From Chloromonas sp. AAM2 (Eukaryota > Chlorophyta > Chlorophyceae > Chlamydomonadales > Chlamydomonadaceae): a DNA stretch of 14,390 nucleotides. The position numbers and the translations under genes are program-made. Shown piece after piece: positions 12,452 through 14,390 of the stretch (the stretch's first letter is position 1; each line of letters starts with the position of its first letter). Location of the stretch: positions 13,882 through 28,271 of the forward strand of contig QAXH01004364.1 of the NCBI GenBank assembly GCA_004335635.1, given 5' to 3'. The notes under the pieces were generated by a model. That model was not told where the DNA came from. It was given only the letters and a program-made list of their open reading frames with translations, and did no database searches.

Positions 12452-13846
12452 ATGGACGCAAGGCTGTCCGGCGCGCCATCAAGACTGCTGTTGTCCGTTT
12501 CTCATGCAGGTCTGGTAGGCCAGTTTGCCGGGCTGACAGATGTGGTCGCCCTGCATGCTGGCCTACCCCCTCCCGCCTCCTTCCCCATGCAAGCACTCCA
12601 CATGGACCTTGTCCTGCACACCCCAACACTCAAGCCCATAATATCCACCACCACCACAAACCTTGCCCCCATTTCCTTCCCTCCCACTATCACTGGGGCA
12701 GGGGAATTGGAAATTGCAGCGGAGGTGGAGGGTGGGGGTGGGGGGCGTGTCAGCATCACTGCACCTGCCACTGTCACTGCAGCACAGCAAGTAAGCGACA
12801 GGGGATGGAATTGGGGAGATAAGGGGTGGGTTCGGGGCGACAGGGGCTGAGATTGGAAGGGGTCACGATTCCAGGTAGAGACGTCGAACTGAGGTCGAGG
12901 GTTGCCAGATCGTGGAAGTTGGGAAATGAGTGATGGCCAGCATATTTCAATTTGCGTCCGGTCTGTTCCGCATGAAGGCCCGAGGCAGGTAGGCCCAGGG
13001 CAGGTAGGCCCGAGGCAGGTAGGCCCGAGGCAGGTAGGCCCGAGGCAGGTGAGCCCGAGGCAGGTGGGCCCGAGGCAGGTGGGCCCGAGGCAAGTAGGCC
13101 CGAGGCAGGTAGGCCCGAGGCAGGTGGGCCCGAGGCAGGTAGGCCCGAGGCAGGTCTGCTCGGTGACTGGACTGGCGATTTCTGAACCCTGACAATGCCC
13201 GTTCCTGTGCAGTACTGTTTCTCTGCCGGTCACCCCCCTCTACTCAGCTGGGTAAAGGGGGTGGTTGAAAGGGCACATGCACCCCCTTCCCCCCAGGGCT
13301 GGGACTGTGCCATAACGTCCGGGGCCGTGCATGCCCTGTCCTTGGCAGCTTCTTTGCTGTTTGAACCCGGCGACTGGCTGATCATGGACGAATTCACATG
13401 TACGTCTGGCTAGGACAGAGTTAGCAGAGCTGGCAGTTAGGGTAGTTGGGTTGGTTAGGTCAAGAAAGGGTTGGGGACTTTGGGGATCACGGAAGATGTG
13501 TCCAAAAGCTTCCCACTCCGAATTCTTACACAAAGCAGAGCTTTAGTCCTGTGCAGTAGAGTTGAGTTGGGTTAGGATAGGGTTAGGGTAGAGTTCGGGT
13601 TAGGATTAGGGTTAACAGGGATAGACAAGGAACAAGCCGCCTGTGTTCTTGCTCCATGCAGGTCAGGACAGTTCTTGCTCCAAGGGTTAGGCTAGTGTCA
13701 GGTCAGAGTGTATTCGTGCTTGCTGGCTCCAGACCAGGGCAGGCTGCAAGGCGCATGACGCGGTGTCCCTAGCCACCCACCCACCCCTTGCAGATTCCCA
13801 CGCTCTGGAGGTCGTGTTCATTCCCAAGGGGTTAAGGCCACTGCCG
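12452..13846 (+). CDS. PLP-dependent aminotransferase, Aro8 / kynurenine-aminoadipate type, 5' part
   Basis: Exons 12452-12790, 13213-13399 and 13794-13846 give 193 residues, then the gene runs on past the window. Donors are CAA|gtaagc, ACAT|gtacgt and CCG|gtgagt; acceptors are cctgtgcag and ccttgcag. Phases 0 and 1 match; the split codon T|AT gives Tyr176. Family signatures of fold-type I class I aminotransferases appear in order: ALHAGLPPPASFP (34-45) like the ISLAGGLPxPxxFPF motif, QQYCFSAGHPPLLSWVK (112-128) like LQYSPSAGIPELLSWLK, ITSGAVHALSLAASLLFEPGD (147 on) like the cofactor phosphate-binding TSGSQQ region, and MDEFTYSHALE. The PLP lysine is outside the window. Such enzymes transaminate aromatic amino acids, kynurenine or 2-aminoadipate; the substrate cannot be told here. 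The ATG at 12452 is the first Met after an in-frame TGA at 12401-12403, but an earlier spliced 5' exon is possible. Residues 54-96 look like a low-complexity insertion. Confidence 0.85.
12977..13155. repeat. 15-bp minisatellite, 12 copies, in aminotransferase intron 1
   Basis: Twelve units of ggcccgaggcaggta run from 12977 at exact 15-bp steps, with variants only at a few sites (agccc, cagg, caagt, ggtgg). The period is a multiple of three, so long repetitive open frames appear on both strands, but the array lies between the donor at 12790 and the acceptor at 13213 and is not coding. Eleven of the twelve units contain CAG|GT, a splice-donor core. Confidence 0.95.
13568..13615. repeat. Degenerate telomere-like (TTAGGG-type) tract
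   Basis: The plus strand carries a run of ggttagg, ggttaggg, gggttagg and agggttaac blocks, with looser relatives back to about 13434 (gttagggtagttgggttggt). It lies in intron 2 of the aminotransferase gene (13400-13793). The blocks are irregular in length, unlike a functional telomere. Confidence 0.7.
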
Positions 13847-14390
13847 GTGAGTATTCAGAGTGGGTGCCTGGACAATGTGAGCGACCCCCCCAATTATACT
13901 CAGACACATCACTGCTTCCCTTGCTTCATGCTTCCTAGTCATGCTTTCACGTCCCTCCATCTGCGTAGTTTCGGGTCGGATTGAAGGTAAGTAGCGGTAG
14001 GGGATGTTTTGGACAGGACTGCCCCGGGTTCATATTCACGGTTGAACGGTTGTGCTTGTTGTGTTTTGTTTATTTACTTGGTTTGTTATTAATTATTTGT
14101 TTGGTGGCATTTGCGTTTTAGGGTGCATGAGAGTCAAAACAGGGGCTAGTAACATCAGCGGACAGGACAGGGACAAGGACATGTTGGTCCTTCCAATTGC
14201 CTGATTCACTGACGTGTTCTAGTCGATCCCTTCATGTGTTGTGTGGCCATGTGCACCCATGTGTTGGTGTGGCCATGTGCACCCATGTGTTGGTGTGGCC
14301 GTGTGCACCCATGTGTTGGTGTGGCCGTGTGCACCCATGTGTTGGTGTGGCCATGTGCACCCATGTGTTGGTGTGGCCGTGTGCACCCAT
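13847..14390. other. Beginning of aminotransferase intron 3, no further exon found
   Basis: After the donor at 13847 (gtgagt) I found no stretch encoding the expected next part of the protein. A tempting segment 13941-13986 ending GAAG|gtaagt contains a stop in the required frame. The lower part is AT-rich (14040-14130), then a 26-bp tandem array begins. The next exon probably lies beyond the window. Confidence 0.6.
14232..14390. repeat. 26-bp minisatellite, at least 6 copies, running off the window
   Basis: gtgcacccatgtgttggtgt plus ggccat/ggccgt repeats with exact 26-bp steps: gtgcaccc begins at 14251, 14277, 14303, 14329, 14355 and 14381. The only common variant is ccatg versus ccgtg. The array reaches the window edge, so its full length is unknown. 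It probably lies in the third intron of the aminotransferase gene. Confidence 0.95.

Noticed and set aside
12502..13233. Long minus-strand open frame of 243 codons with LGPTC repeats
   Set aside because: It is produced by the 15-bp intronic minisatellite (a multiple of three) and the shadow of aminotransferase exon 1; it has no independent family signal.
13941..13986. Possible fourth aminotransferase exon before GAAG|gtaagt
   Set aside because: In the phase required by the preceding exon it contains a TAG, and its translation does not resemble the expected region.
14232..14390. CRISPR-like regular array
   Set aside because: The 26-bp units are directly contiguous without unique spacers and the sequence is eukaryotic; this is a minisatellite.

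Overview
This is nuclear DNA from a eukaryote, most likely a green alga. Protein-coding stretches are short exons separated by introns of about 200-460 bases with clean GT...AG borders, base composition is roughly balanced, and minisatellites and simple repeats are scattered through introns and spacers. The best-preserved gene is a plant/algal-type peroxisomal thiolase. A second gene looks like an organelle-targeted helical-repeat (OPR-like) protein of a kind abundant in chlorophytes. No bacterial operon, CRISPR array, rRNA or tRNA was found. The exact species cannot be told.

Layout: (1) 125-1362, minus strand: 3' exons of an unrecognised protein. (2) 1363-2786: spacer with several tandem repeats. 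(3) 2787-4626, minus: a probable gene or pseudogene with a transit-peptide-like N-terminus and OPR-like helical motifs; its first intron carries an inverted-repeat element. (4) 4745-5175, minus: two orphan coding-like exons. (5) 5863-9943, minus: a complete ten-exon gene for a 452-residue 3-ketoacyl-CoA thiolase with an N-terminal PTS2 signal and the full Cys-His-Cys active site. All nine introns are phase 0 and one is GC-AG. (6) 9944-12451: spacer with one weak candidate exon, tandem repeats and a second copy of the inverted-repeat element. (7) 12452-13846, plus strand: the first three exons of a fold-type I PLP aminotransferase of the Aro8 / kynurenine-aminoadipate type, cut by the window end. 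Its introns hold a 15-bp minisatellite, a telomere-like tract and a 26-bp array running off the edge.

The thiolase catalyses the last step of peroxisomal beta-oxidation. The aminotransferase would act in aromatic amino acid, lysine or tryptophan metabolism. The two are divergently placed about 2.5 kb apart and nothing in the sequence links their functions. I see no evidence of a new multi-gene system. The most unusual items are the two related inverted-repeat elements, the unexplained frame break in the OPR-like gene, a possible 22-base intron (or frameshift), and an intronic minisatellite whose units nearly all contain a splice-donor-like core.
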